A stretch of 64,000 bases of DNA, taken from Pseudopelobacter sp964542535 (lineage in GTDB: Bacteria > Desulfobacterota > Desulfuromonadia > Geobacterales > Pseudopelobacteraceae). Below, piece by piece: positions 53,595-62,332 of this stretch. Under the pieces are notes generated by a model that saw only the letters and a list, made by a program, of their open reading frames with translations, searched no databases and was not told where the DNA came from. The stretch is taken from assembly GCA_964542535.1 (NCBI GenBank), contig CAZIUE010000009.1, positions 62,001 through 126,000 on the forward strand. The letters are read 5' to 3'. Within the stretch, counting starts at the first letter, position 1, and each line of letters starts with the position of its first letter. A program made the translations under genes and the position numbers.

Positions 53595-53655
53595 CAGATG
53601 ACTCCCGGTATACATCCGGGTAAAATTTACGGCAGTATTTGGAGAAAGAGAGCAC

Positions 53656-53856
53656 ATGGTACAGGGAACGGTAAAATGGTTCAACGACAGCAAGGGTTTT
53701 GGATTTCTTGAGCAGGAAAATGGCGAAGACGTTTTTTGCCACTTTTCGGCGATCACGGGCAACGGATTCAAATCCCTTGTCGAAGGCGATAGAGTGACGT
53801 TTGAAGTAACAAAGGGGCCCAAAGGTCTTCAGGCAGCAAACGTGACCAAGATCTGA
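53656..53856 (+). CDS. csp: Cold-shock domain protein (CspA family)
   Basis: 66 residues, complete single CSD: GTVKWFNDSKGFGFLEQENG (RNP1 KGFGFL), EDVFCHFSAI (RNP2-like, VFCHF), then GDRVTFEVTKGPKGLQAANV. It binds single-stranded RNA/DNA as a chaperone. GGAGAAAGAGAGCAC precedes ATG 53656. An intrinsic terminator lies 22 bases after the stop. Confidence 0.96.
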   Translation: MVQGTVKWFNDSKGFGFLEQENGEDVFCHFSAITGNGFKSLVEGDRVTFEVTKGPKGLQAANVTKI

Positions 53857-53878
53857 CCTGCATCCGCAGCTTCTACCT

Positions 53879-53905
53879 AAAAAGCCCCGATTTACGGGGC
53901 TTTTT
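53879..53905 (+). terminator. Terminator of the cold-shock gene
   Basis: AAAAGCCCCG and CGGGGCTTTTT flank ATTTA. A symmetric stem ending in a T-run. Confidence 0.95.
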
Positions 53906-53963
53906 AGTTGCAAACCGTTGCAGGTGCCGTCCGGCACCATTCAATTCACACAGGAGCGGCACA

Positions 53964-54128
53964 ATGGCAAAGCCAAATTTCCAGTTTCAGAAGCGGCAGA
54001 AGGAACTGGAACGGAAGAAGAAAAAGGAGGAGAAGCTGCAACGCAAGCAGCTCAAAGGAAGCGACACCCCCGACACCCTCCCTGATGAGGAGTCCGCGAC
54101 AGAGGAAGAGCCGAGAAATCCACAGTAA
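53964..54128 (+). CDS. 54-residue highly charged protein downstream of csp
   Basis: CAGGAG lies 8 bases before ATG 53964. The frame encodes a basic N-terminal half (MAKPNFQFQKRQKELERKKK then KEEKLQRKQLKG) and an acidic C-terminal half (DEESATEEEPRNPQ). Small proteins of this make-up occur next to cold-shock genes in related bacteria, as far as I recall; function unknown. It is separated from csp by a terminator, so partial read-through or its own promoter is needed. Confidence 0.7.
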   Translation: MAKPNFQFQKRQKELERKKKKEEKLQRKQLKGSDTPDTLPDEESATEEEPRNPQ

Positions 54129-54326
54129 GGCCGGGCTGTCTCTGGCCGGCACGTGGGCGCCCTGCCCCCTGTCCGGCCCCCCCACCACTTCGAAACCACG
54201 AAAACGAAGCACCTCCCGCCTGGAAACCGGACTCGAAATGAGCAGCCGGAGCGACTCACCCCCAAAGCACCGTTTATCACTTCCTTGCCCCCCCGCGAGG
54301 AACACCAGACACACGCGAGGCTGCCC

Positions 54327-55232
54327 CTACTCGTCGGATTCCGGAGCCCGGGCCTTGGGATGGGCCTTGTCATAGACCGCCATCAGACGGTCGAGACTGA
54401 CATGGGTGTACTTCTGGGTGGTAGAGAGGGAGGCATGCCCGAGAAGTTCCTGAATCGCACGCAGGTCGGCGCCTCCTTCCAGCATGTGGGTGGCAAAGGT
54501 GTGGCGCAGGGTATGGGGGGAGATGGTCTTGAAGGCGGCAATCCGTTTCGCGTGGTTCTCCACCACGCGGGCCACGCCGCGGCGGTTGATCCGGTTGCCC
54601 CGGCTGTTGAGGAACAGGGGGCCGGAGACGACCCCTCCCCGGCCGGCCAGGTACTCCTCGACGGCCTGGACCGCCCGTCTGCCCAGGGGTACGATGCGTT
54701 CCTTGCCCCCCTTGCCCAGCACCCGCAGCATGCCGGCTGTCAGGTCCAGGTCGCGGATGTCCAGTCCGGTCAGCTCGGAGACGCGCAGGCCGCTGGAGTA
54801 AAGGGTCTCCAGGATGGCCCGGTCGCGCAGCCCGTAGGTTTCGTCATCCGCGGGGTTCTCCACCAGGGCGGTGGCCTGGTCGATATTCAGGTGAAAGGGG
54901 AGCCGCTGCTCGCGTTTGGGGCTGGAGATCAGCTCGGCCGGGTTGCGGGAAACGGCTCCGATCCTGAGCAGGTGACGGTAGAAGCTGCGGATGACGGCCA
55001 ACTTGCGGCCCAGAGAGCTCTTTGCCGCGCTTCTGGCCAGGTGGGCCATAAAGCGCCGCAGGAGCAGGTGGTCTACCTCATCGGCCGCGGCCCCTTCCCC
55101 CAGCGCACCGGACACGAAGGAGGAGAACTGCTCCAGATCGCGTCCATAGGCTGCCAGGGTATGGGGCGACAGGCTGCGCTCAGTCTCAAGGTGCAGGAGA
55201 AAGGCGCGGATCTGCTCCGCCAGGGGTGCCAT
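54327..55232 (-). CDS. xerC: Tyrosine recombinase XerC-type
   Basis: 301 residues. N-terminal SAM-like core-binding domain (LHLETERSLSPHTLAAYGRD) and a C-terminal catalytic domain with Arg in YSSGLRVSELTGLD, Lys in GKGGKERIVPLG, HTLRHTFATHMLEGG, LGHASLSTTQKYTH and the Tyr nucleophile in that last block. Size and spacing fit chromosome-dimer resolution XerC/D. It is the last gene of an operon with a lipoprotein (4-base gap) and the homocysteine methyltransferase fusion. Confidence 0.93.
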   Translation of the reverse strand: MAPLAEQIRAFLLHLETERSLSPHTLAAYGRDLEQFSSFVSGALGEGAAADEVDHLLLRRFMAHLARSAAKSSLGRKLAVIRSFYRHLLRIGAVSRNPAELISSPKREQRLPFHLNIDQATALVENPADDETYGLRDRAILETLYSSGLRVSELTGLDIRDLDLTAGMLRVLGKGGKERIVPLGRRAVQAVEEYLAGRGGVVSGPLFLNSRGNRINRRGVARVVENHAKRIAAFKTISPHTLRHTFATHMLEGGADLRAIQELLGHASLSTTQKYTHVSLDRLMAVYDKAHPKARAPESDE

Positions 55233-55236
55233 GCGC

Positions 55237-55656
55237 TCAATCGAAGGGGGGCAGCGCGCTCGTCACCCGCCAGCTCTTGCTGCCGTCCACATCCCGATAG
55301 ACCCAGTCCTGGCGATACGACAGGCTGCGCATGCGATAGGAGGGGAGCAGGTAGTAATCGAACTCAACCAGGGCATCGCCGTGTTTCCGGTCCGGCAGCA
55401 GCTCCATGGTCAGGATGCGGAAATCGGTAACGGTGACCCCCCGTTTTTTCATCCCCTCGGCAGTGGCCATGAAGGCATCCCGCCCTTCCGGCTCCATGTA
55501 GAGCTGTCCGGCGGCAGCCACCTCCTGCCAACGCAGCATGCGATTGTACGCCTTGACGCTCATCTCGAACTCCTCGCGGAAGCCTTTGTCAGGCACGCAG
55601 GCGGCCACGAGCAGGCCGCAGAACAGCATGACAACAATATTCACGATTCTCCCCAT
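55237..55656 (-). CDS. Lipoprotein of unknown function
   Basis: 139 residues from the ATG at 55654-55656. A signal peptide (MGRIVNIVVMLFCGLLVAAC) with lipobox LVAAC places the lipid at Cys20. The mature part (EEFEMSVKAYNRMLRWQEVA; RQDWVYRDVDGSKSWRVTSA) looks like an NTF2-like outer-membrane-associated protein. The start overlaps the 3' end of the upstream gene by 16 bases, and the stop is 4 bases from xerC. Confidence 0.82.
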   Translation of the reverse strand: MGRIVNIVVMLFCGLLVAACVPDKGFREEFEMSVKAYNRMLRWQEVAAAGQLYMEPEGRDAFMATAEGMKKRGVTVTDFRILTMELLPDRKHGDALVEFDYYLLPSYRMRSLSYRQDWVYRDVDGSKSWRVTSALPPFD

Positions 55657-57488
55657 GACAGGTCCCTCTCCTTGCTGTGAATGTGATCGATCAAATCCAG
55701 GGCCAGCTCCACCTTGCCAAAGGGGGGCATCAGGTAATAGCCGCCAGCCGAGTCGAAGCTGGCATCGATAAACTCCCGGGCAATGGCCAACCCCTCGGCC
55801 ATGCCGGCCTCCTTCTCCAGCCCGGCCATGCGCCCACGGATCGCATCGGGAATAGAGATGCCCGGCACCTCGTTGTGCAGATAATCGGCGTTGCGCTGGC
55901 TGACAAGGGGCATGACTCCCGGCAGCAGCGGGATGCCGCACTCAGCGGTCAGCTCCAGGGCACGCTGGAAAAGCCCGGCATCGTAGATCGGCTGGGTCTG
56001 GGCAAAGGTGGCGCCGTTGGCCACTTTTTTCCGCAGCCGGGCAGCCTGGGCGACCATGTCCCGCGTATTGGGGTTGAAGGCGGCGCCGATGGTGAAGCCG
56101 GCCTCACCGCCGATGGGGTTGCCCAGGGCGTTGACCCCCCGGTTCAGATCGGCCAGCAGCTTGATCAGGGTCAGGGAGTGCAGGTCGAAGACCGACGTGG
56201 CGCCGGCATGGTCCCCCATGGTGGCGGGATCGCCGGTCACCGCCAGGACGTTCCTGATCCCCAGCAGGCTGGCCCCCATCAGGTCGGACTGCATGCCGAT
56301 CAGGTTGCGGTCGCGGCCGGTGACATGGATGATCACCGGAATCCCCACGTCCCGCTGAATCAGACTTCCCAAAGCGATGTTCCCCATGCGGGGGCGCGCC
56401 AGGGGGTTCTCCGCCAGGTTGACGGCATCCACCCCGGCACGCTTGAGCCGCCGGCACCCCTCCAGGATGCGGCCGCACTCCAGCCCCTTGGGGGGGTCCA
56501 GCTCCACGGTGATGACCTTGCGCCTCCCCCAGGTACCCAGGAACGACCTGTCTGGAACAGGGGGGCGCGGCGCCGGCTCAACGACGCTGACGGCAACGGG
56601 ACGGGCTCTGTAGGCCGGGCGTTTCCCGGACAGGGCTCGGACCATGGCGCGGATATGTTCCGGCGTGGTGCCGCAGCACCCCCCCACCAGAGAGGCGCCG
56701 GCTGAAACCAGTTCCACGGCCATGGTTCCCAGATATTCAGGGGTGGCACGGTAAATGAAACGGTTGTCGTGGTATTCGGGAAAGCCGCTGTTGGCATAGG
56801 CGCTGATCGGTTTGTCCGTCACGGCGGCCAGCCGCCGCACCACCCTGACCAGCTCCAGAGGCCCGGCGCCGCAATTGGCCCCCACCAGGTCGGTTCCGGC
56901 CCGCTCCATGGCGGCACAGAACTCTTCCACTCCGGTACCGTCGGAGCTGCGTCCCCCCTCCAGGAAAGCCATGGATGCCGCCACCACCAGCCCAGTGTCG
57001 CGGGCGGCCCGTACCGCCGCCAGCAGCTGGGGAAGGGATGAGAAGGTCTCCAGCAGCAGCAGGTCCACCCCCCCTTCGGCAAGGGCCAGGCAGGGAACCC
57101 GGAACAGCTCGACCATGGACTCCTGATCGTACTCGGTCTCGTCACCCCTGATGCGCGGCAGCGGCCCCACCGACCCGGCCACCAGGATGTCATTCCCCTG
57201 GTCGGCAGCCTGGCGGGCGATGCTCGCCCCGGCCAGGCAGATTTCCCTGACCCGCTGTTCCAGCCCCAGTGCCGCCAATCTGGTATAATTGGCCCCGAAG
57301 GTGTTGGTCTCAATGACCTGGGCCCCTGCGGCCACGTAGTCGGCGGCCAGGCGCCGCACCAGGTCGGGGCGCGTCAGGTTCAGCTGCTCGAAGCCGCTCT
57401 CCAGGCTGACTCCCCGGGCGTAAAACATGGTGCCCAGGGCGCCGTCGCCGGTCAGTACGTCCCGTTTCAGTCGTTCAAGGATAGTCAT
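55641..57488 (-). CDS. Bifunctional homocysteine S-methyltransferase / methylenetetrahydrofolate reductase
   Basis: 615 residues. The N-terminal half (1-300) is a homocysteine methyltransferase barrel with LTGDGALGTMFYARGVSLES, GANCGAGPLELVRVVRRLA and the zinc-binding GGCCGTTPEHIRAM. The C-terminal half (about 325-610) is a MetF-type FAD barrel (VELDPPKGLECGRILEG; VIIHVTGRDRNLIGMQSDLM; FAQTQPIYDAGLFQRALELT). The fusion is common in Firmicutes and Deltaproteobacteria and links one-carbon units to methionine. It heads the operon with the lipoprotein and xerC. Confidence 0.93.
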   Translation of the reverse strand: MTILERLKRDVLTGDGALGTMFYARGVSLESGFEQLNLTRPDLVRRLAADYVAAGAQVIETNTFGANYTRLAALGLEQRVREICLAGASIARQAADQGNDILVAGSVGPLPRIRGDETEYDQESMVELFRVPCLALAEGGVDLLLLETFSSLPQLLAAVRAARDTGLVVAASMAFLEGGRSSDGTGVEEFCAAMERAGTDLVGANCGAGPLELVRVVRRLAAVTDKPISAYANSGFPEYHDNRFIYRATPEYLGTMAVELVSAGASLVGGCCGTTPEHIRAMVRALSGKRPAYRARPVAVSVVEPAPRPPVPDRSFLGTWGRRKVITVELDPPKGLECGRILEGCRRLKRAGVDAVNLAENPLARPRMGNIALGSLIQRDVGIPVIIHVTGRDRNLIGMQSDLMGASLLGIRNVLAVTGDPATMGDHAGATSVFDLHSLTLIKLLADLNRGVNALGNPIGGEAGFTIGAAFNPNTRDMVAQAARLRKKVANGATFAQTQPIYDAGLFQRALELTAECGIPLLPGVMPLVSQRNADYLHNEVPGISIPDAIRGRMAGLEKEAGMAEGLAIAREFIDASFDSAGGYYLMPPFGKVELALDLIDHIHSKERDLSWGES

Positions 57489-57652
57489 GGATCTGGCCTC
57501 GCCGTCTCGCCTGAACAGACATCAGTTGCTCCTCCCCCCGAGATGGGGTATAAAAGCTGTTTACCGATTCCGCCCGGGCTCGTCAACCGAACGCCCGCCA
57601 GCCCAGGGACCGGTTACTTCCGCGGCCCAGCCGCAACAGGGGACTTACATCA

Positions 57653-58261
57653 ATGCATGCACTGGTTCAATGGCTGCTGGACACCATCGGCTCCATGGGA
57701 TATCCGGGCATTTTCCTGCTCATGGCCATGGAGAGTTCCGTCATCCCGGTGCCCAGCGAACTGGTCATGCCCCCGGCCGGCTACCTGGCCTTCCAGGGGA
57801 AGATGAGCATGGCCGGCGCCATCCTCTGCGGCACCCTGGGGAGCCTGGCCGGCGCCTATGCCAACTACTTCGCCTCCCGCTACCTGGGAAGGCCGCTGAT
57901 CATCAGGTACGGCAGGTACGTGCTGATCCCGCCGGAGAAGTTCGAGCGGGTGGAGCGCTTCTTCCTGCGCCATGGCGAGATATCCACCTTCATCGGCAGG
58001 CTCCTGCCGGTGGTGCGCCACCTTATCTCCATCCCGGCCGGGCTGTCGGGCATGAACCATCTGCACTTTTCCCTCTACACCCTGTTGGGGGCCGGCCTCT
58101 GGTGCACCATCCTGACCGGCATCGGCTACATCATCGGAGAGAACCAGCAGCTGATCATGCGTTACTCCCACCAGGCACTGCTCTGGGTGGCCCTGTTCAG
58201 CATCGCCCTGATCGTACTCTATATCCGGCTGCAACGACGGCGCCCGGGTATTAAAGCCTAA
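57653..58261 (+). CDS. DedA-family membrane protein
   Basis: 202 residues with about five hydrophobic segments. Family motifs: MAMESSVIPVPSELVMPPAG, GTLGSLAGAYANYFASRYLG, FFLRHGEISTFIGRLLPVVR (the charged F-x-R-h-x-P-x-x-R motif) and SIPAGLSGMNHLHFSLYTLL. DedA proteins are linked to undecaprenyl-phosphate or lipid recycling and pH/antimicrobial tolerance. Divergent from the methyltransferase fusion; pgeF follows 52 bases downstream. Confidence 0.92.
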   Translation: MHALVQWLLDTIGSMGYPGIFLLMAMESSVIPVPSELVMPPAGYLAFQGKMSMAGAILCGTLGSLAGAYANYFASRYLGRPLIIRYGRYVLIPPEKFERVERFFLRHGEISTFIGRLLPVVRHLISIPAGLSGMNHLHFSLYTLLGAGLWCTILTGIGYIIGENQQLIMRYSHQALLWVALFSIALIVLYIRLQRRRPGIKA

Positions 58262-58313
58262 AGAACCGGGGAAGGCAAAGGGATTTTTCGCCGCCCCAGA
58301 GGAGACCCAGACC

Positions 58314-59111
58314 ATGCAGATCAAACGCGCCGACCGCGTCCACTACCTCGCCGCCCAGTTCGACGGACCTCCCTGCTCGATCCAGGGCTTCACCACCCGT
58401 CACGAGGGAGTGTCGCGCCCCCCCTACAATTCCCTCAACCTGGGTACCACCACCCTGGACCAGCAGCATAACGTGGAGGGAAACCGCAGCCTGCTCATGC
58501 GCGCTTTCGGCGTGGCCCAGGACGCCCTGGTCACCGTGCGCCAGGTACACGGCACCGCCATCCTGCTGATCGACGCCCCCAACGAGGACGCCACCCATTT
58601 CCAGTCCGTGGAGAGCGACGCCATCATCACCAACCAGCCCGGGCTGATGATCGGGGTCTGCGTGGCCGACTGCGTCCCGATCCTGCTCCTTGACGCCCGG
58701 AAACAGGTGGTTGCCGCCGTACACGCCGGCTGGCAGGGAACAGCCTCGCAACTGGCTTCCAAGACGGTTGCCGCCATGAAATCGCAGTTCGACTGCGATC
58801 CGGCCGACCTGCAGGCCGCCATCGGCCCCTGCATCTCCCCCTGCTGCTACGAGGTTGATGAGCCGGTCAGGCAGGCCTTTGCCGCCAGCAGGCTCCCCTG
58901 GAACGCAATCGCCGAAGACAGCGGATCGGGAAAATGGAGGCTTGACCTGGCGGCCGCCAACCGCGAGCTGCTCGTCGCGGCCGGCATCCCCTCCGCGGCA
59001 ATCCAGACGGCCGACATGTGCGTCTGCTGCCAACGGGAGCTCTTCTTCTCCTACCGTCGGGACAAGGGAGAGACCGGACGCCAGATGGGGTTCATCATGC
59101 TCAAATCGTAG
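58314..59111 (+). CDS. pgeF: Peptidoglycan editing factor / purine nucleoside phosphorylase-like (PgeF, YfiH)
   Basis: 265 residues, complete COG1496 domain: GFTTRHEGVSRPPYNSLNLG, VRQVHGTAILLIDAPNED, GVCVADCVPILLLDARKQVV, AAVHAGWQGTASQLASKTVA and IGPCISPCCYEVDEPV with the Cys/His metal site. In E. coli it removes L-Ser-containing muropeptide precursors. GGAGGAGACCC-type site before ATG 58314. It ends beside an imperfect palindrome. Confidence 0.93.
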   Translation: MQIKRADRVHYLAAQFDGPPCSIQGFTTRHEGVSRPPYNSLNLGTTTLDQQHNVEGNRSLLMRAFGVAQDALVTVRQVHGTAILLIDAPNEDATHFQSVESDAIITNQPGLMIGVCVADCVPILLLDARKQVVAAVHAGWQGTASQLASKTVAAMKSQFDCDPADLQAAIGPCISPCCYEVDEPVRQAFAASRLPWNAIAEDSGSGKWRLDLAAANRELLVAAGIPSAAIQTADMCVCCQRELFFSYRRDKGETGRQMGFIMLKS

Positions 59112-59191
59112 AGTTCAATGAGTCCCTGGAGTTTCATGAGTTCCATGGGTTGAAGGATTAACTCATGTAACTCATAGCACTCTTAGAACTC
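59111..59191. repeat. 80-bp nested imperfect palindrome between pgeF and comM
   Basis: Three nested arms: GAGTTC (59111)/GAACTC (59191), ATGAGT (59118)/ACTCAT (59175), and ATGAGT (59136)/ACTCAT (59166). ATGAGT-like words recur five times. It begins inside the pgeF stop region. It may be an attenuating or terminating structure, or a small repeat expansion. Confidence 0.5.
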
Positions 59192-59203
59192 AAGAGGTTT
59201 GCC

Positions 59204-60733
59204 ATGCTCGCCACAGTCCTCAGCAGCACCCTGATCGGGATCGATGCCATCATCGTCGATGTGGAAGTTGATCTGGCCCCCGGCCTGCCGGCATTCGCCA
59301 CCGTGGGGCTGCCGGAGGGCGCGGTCAGGGAGAGCAAGGATCGGGTGCGGGCAGCGCTGAAAAACTCCGGCTACGAGTTCCCGGCCCGGCGCATCACCGC
59401 CAATCTGGCCCCGGCGGACATCAGGAAAGAGGGGGCCGCCTTCGACCTGCCCATCTCCATCGGTATCCTGGCAGCCACCGGAGTGGTCGGGACGGACAAG
59501 CTGCGGCGGTTCATCCTGCTGGGCGAACTCTCCCTGGACGGCAGCCTCAAGGCGGTCCGGGGCGCCCTCTCCATGGCGGTGGAGGCCAAGCGGGCCGGAC
59601 TGGACGGCATCATCCTCCCCCAGGAGAACGCCTGCGAGGCGGCCGTGGTGGAGGGGATTCAGGTCATCGCCGCCGTCACCCTCTCTCAGGTGGTGGAGTT
59701 CCTCTGCGACAGGGAGACCATCGAAGCCCACCGGGTCGATCTGGAAGAACTCTTCAGCACCAGTTGCGGCTACGGCGAGGATTTCAGCGAGGTCAGGGGG
59801 CAGGAGCATGCCAAGCGGGCCATGGAGGTGGCGGCCAGCGGCGGGCACAACCTGCTCATGATCGGCCCCCCCGGCTCGGGCAAGACCATGCTGGCCCGCC
59901 GCATTCCCACCATCCTGCCGCCCATGTCTTTCGACGAGGCCATTGAAACCACCAAAATCTTCAGCGTCAGCGGACTACTGGAGCGGGAGAACGCCCTAAT
60001 GGCGTCACGTCCTTTCCGTGCCCCGCACCACACCATCTCCGATGTGGGACTGATCGGCGGAGGCTCCACCCCCCGACCGGGAGAGGTTTCCCTGGCCCAC
60101 AACGGCGTGCTCTTCCTGGACGAACTCCCCGAATTCAAGAAAAACGTGCTGGAAGTGCTGCGGCAGCCCCTGGAGGACGGCCGCGTGACCATCTCCCGTT
60201 CCCTGATCACCCTCACCTACCCGGCCCGGGTAATGCTGGTGGCAGCCATGAACCCCTGCCCCTGCGGCTACCTCGCCGACCCGGTACACCCCTGCAGCTG
60301 CACCCCCCTGGACATCCGGCGCTACCGCTCGCGCATCTCCGGTCCGCTCCTGGACCGCATCGACATCCACATCGAAGTCCCGGCGGTGAAGTTCCGCGAC
60401 CTGGCCGACCGGAGCGAGGGGGAAAGCTCCGCCCAGGTGGCCCGCCGGGTGGATCGTTCGCGCCAGGTCCAGCTGGAGCGCTTCAGGAACACCAGGATTC
60501 ACTGCAACGCCCAGATGACGCCCCGTTTCATCAGGAAATACTGCGAGCTGGACGAGGCCGGCAACCGCATGCTGGAGATGGTCACCGACCGACTCGGCTT
60601 CTCCGCCCGCACCTACACCCGCATCCTCAAGGTAGCCCGCACCATCGCCGACCTGGCAGCAAGCGAGCATATCCGCCAGGAGCACATCGCCGAGGCGATC
60701 CAGTACCGGAGCCTGGACCGGAAGACAGGGTGA
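59204..60733 (+). CDS. comM: YifB/ComM-family Mg-chelatase-like AAA+ ATPase
   Basis: 509 residues. N-terminal ChlI-like domain (VEVDLAPGLPAFATVGLPEG; FDLPISIGILAATGVV), a central AAA+ module with Walker A GPPGSGKTMLARRIPTILPP and Walker B GVLFLDELPEFKKNVLEVLR, MNPCPCGYLADPVHPCSC Cys cluster, and a C-terminal Mg_chelatase_C domain. ComM is a branch-migration helicase that helps integrate foreign DNA in natural transformation. It appears intact. Confidence 0.94.
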   Translation: MLATVLSSTLIGIDAIIVDVEVDLAPGLPAFATVGLPEGAVRESKDRVRAALKNSGYEFPARRITANLAPADIRKEGAAFDLPISIGILAATGVVGTDKLRRFILLGELSLDGSLKAVRGALSMAVEAKRAGLDGIILPQENACEAAVVEGIQVIAAVTLSQVVEFLCDRETIEAHRVDLEELFSTSCGYGEDFSEVRGQEHAKRAMEVAASGGHNLLMIGPPGSGKTMLARRIPTILPPMSFDEAIETTKIFSVSGLLERENALMASRPFRAPHHTISDVGLIGGGSTPRPGEVSLAHNGVLFLDELPEFKKNVLEVLRQPLEDGRVTISRSLITLTYPARVMLVAAMNPCPCGYLADPVHPCSCTPLDIRRYRSRISGPLLDRIDIHIEVPAVKFRDLADRSEGESSAQVARRVDRSRQVQLERFRNTRIHCNAQMTPRFIRKYCELDEAGNRMLEMVTDRLGFSARTYTRILKVARTIADLAASEHIRQEHIAEAIQYRSLDRKTG

Positions 60734-60754
60734 ATTTTGACAGATACCCCACAA

Positions 60755-60975
60755 CGGTAAACCGGGATTACAGCGATGGTGGTGACATCATACGCCAGCG
60801 GAATGGAAGCAGTGTGCATACCGGCACCAGGTCAGAACGATGTAGCTGTGGTCATCATTTTCCAGCGTCAACCGGGTTCTGATGGCCTTCGGCAGACCGG
60901 TAAAAACCTGATAGAATATTGCGTGTATCGTCTGTTTGTCACAATACCCCCGCCAACATGGAATACATAACAACC
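60755..60975 (-). pseudogene. uvsE: Decayed fragment of a UV damage endonuclease (uvsE/uvdE)
   Basis: Minus-strand frames give GLPKAIRTRLTLENDDHSY (UvsE has the RLTLENDD block), HVGGG upstream of it (UvsE HVGG), and downstream, in another frame, HHHRCNP right after IPLAYDV, which matches the family's DVHHHRCNP. At least two frameshifts and missing ends show it is dead. It explains most of the 375-bp gap between comM and the next gene. Confidence 0.6.
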
Positions 60976-61109
60976 CGACAAAACCATGTCATTGTTAGAA
61001 GTGCAAACAATCAGACAGTATGTCGTGAGACCGCAATCCGTGACAGTATTACCTTGCAGCTGAAACCCTAGGATGAAGCTGTTCGCACGCATTGAAGGGG
61101 GATGACCAG

Positions 61110-61721
61110 ATGAGTCAACCACCGCGCATCATCTCAACATTGGAAACTCCCTGCCGACGCCTTGTGTACGCCCTTTGTCTTCTGCCAACACTACTTCTCC
61201 TCCTTCCTTCCCCGTTACACGCCCTGACTGTTGAAAACATTCCCTTTGCTGACAGCACGATCATCGGGGGCAAACCCGTGCCGCTGCGAAATGCGGCCCT
61301 GCTGCGCTATCTCAAGGTTATAAAGGCCTACGTGGCGGCCCTCTACCTGCCGGAGGGGGTCAAGGCGGAAAATGTCCTGTCCGATGTGCCAAAGCGCCTT
61401 GAGCTCAGCTACCTGGTATCGATCAAGGGACCGGATTTCGATAAGGGCGCCGCGCCGGTCCTGCAACGCAACCAGACCCCGGCGGCACGTGCCAAGCTGC
61501 AACGACGCATCGACCGGATCAATGCCGCCTATAGGGACGTCACACCAGGGGACCGCTACTCCCTGACCTATCTGCCGGGACGGGGAACGGAACTTGCCCT
61601 GAACGGAACGCCGCTGATCGTCATCGAGGGGGCCGATTTCGCCGCGGCCTATTTCGGCATCTGGCTGGGGCGCGAACCGATCGATGAAAAGCTGAAGCGC
61701 GACCTGTTGAAAGGACGCTGA
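61110..61721 (+). CDS. Exported chalcone isomerase-like domain protein
   Basis: 203 residues from ATG 61110 with a GGGGGA stretch upstream. Signal peptide with a long hydrophobic core (LVYALCLLPTLLLLLPSPLH, then ALT). The mature part has the chalcone-isomerase-like pattern: GGKPVPLRNAALLRYLKVIK, YVAALYLPEGVKAENVLSDV, PKRLELSYLVSIKG and AAYFGIWLGREPIDEKLKRD. Bacterial members have unknown, possibly fatty-acid-binding roles. In other genomes it sits with DUF1295, Cfa-like and COG2907 genes, as here. Confidence 0.85.
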   Translation: MSQPPRIISTLETPCRRLVYALCLLPTLLLLLPSPLHALTVENIPFADSTIIGGKPVPLRNAALLRYLKVIKAYVAALYLPEGVKAENVLSDVPKRLELSYLVSIKGPDFDKGAAPVLQRNQTPAARAKLQRRIDRINAAYRDVTPGDRYSLTYLPGRGTELALNGTPLIVIEGADFAAAYFGIWLGREPIDEKLKRDLLKGR

Positions 61722-61879
61722 CAAAAGATATTCCTGACCGGCTGCGGCCTGAAAACTGCTGACCGACTCATCAAGGTGGCCGTAATGGGGACCATCGTTC
61801 TCCCGCGTTGAATCAGCCGTACAGCACATCAGTCCCAACAGTACAGATCGTGTACAGTAAAATAGGAGCGGCTCCATCA

Positions 61880-62332
61880 ATGAACTACAACGCTGAAAGC
61901 AATGATATTCTCAAAGAGCTCTGCACCGGTCAGCCGTTGGCCGTACTGGCAACTGACGCCGGAAGCCGTCCCTATACCAGCTTAGTGGCGGTAGCCGTCA
62001 CCCCCGACCTGCGCCAGTTGTTTTTCGCCACACTCCGAGCCACCCGTAAATGGACCAATCTGGCAGACAACCATCACGTTTCCCTCCTGATGGACAACCG
62101 CAGCAACCAGGTGACCGATTTCAGCCGGGCGGCAGCCGCCACTATCCTCGGGACTGCCGAAGAAGTGAGTGGGGCGGAGTTGGAGACCGGACTGGCGACC
62201 TTCCTTCGTCGCCACCCGCACCTGGCCGAGTTCACGGCGTCGGCGAATTGCGCCCTGTTCCGAGTGCGGATATCAAGCATCTACCTGGTGACACGTTTTC
62301 AGAACGTCATGGAATTCCACTTTTCACCATGA
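61880..62332 (+). CDS. Pyridoxamine 5'-phosphate oxidase-like FMN-binding protein
   Basis: 150 residues from ATG 61880 (AGGAG upstream). A split-barrel fold: QPLAVLATDAGSRPYTSLVA, LRQLFFATLRATRKWTNLAD, NHHVSLLMDNRSNQ and AAAATILGTAEEV. Probably binds FMN or F420/heme; the substrate is unknown. Its stop overlaps the ATG of the short PEP-synthase fragment. Confidence 0.85.
   Translation: MNYNAESNDILKELCTGQPLAVLATDAGSRPYTSLVAVAVTPDLRQLFFATLRATRKWTNLADNHHVSLLMDNRSNQVTDFSRAAAATILGTAEEVSGAELETGLATFLRRHPHLAEFTASANCALFRVRISSIYLVTRFQNVMEFHFSP

Noticed and set aside
59112..59200. CRISPR-like short repeats between pgeF and comM
   Set aside because: The words are 6-8 bp and inverted, without regular spacers. 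A hairpin-type palindrome fits better.
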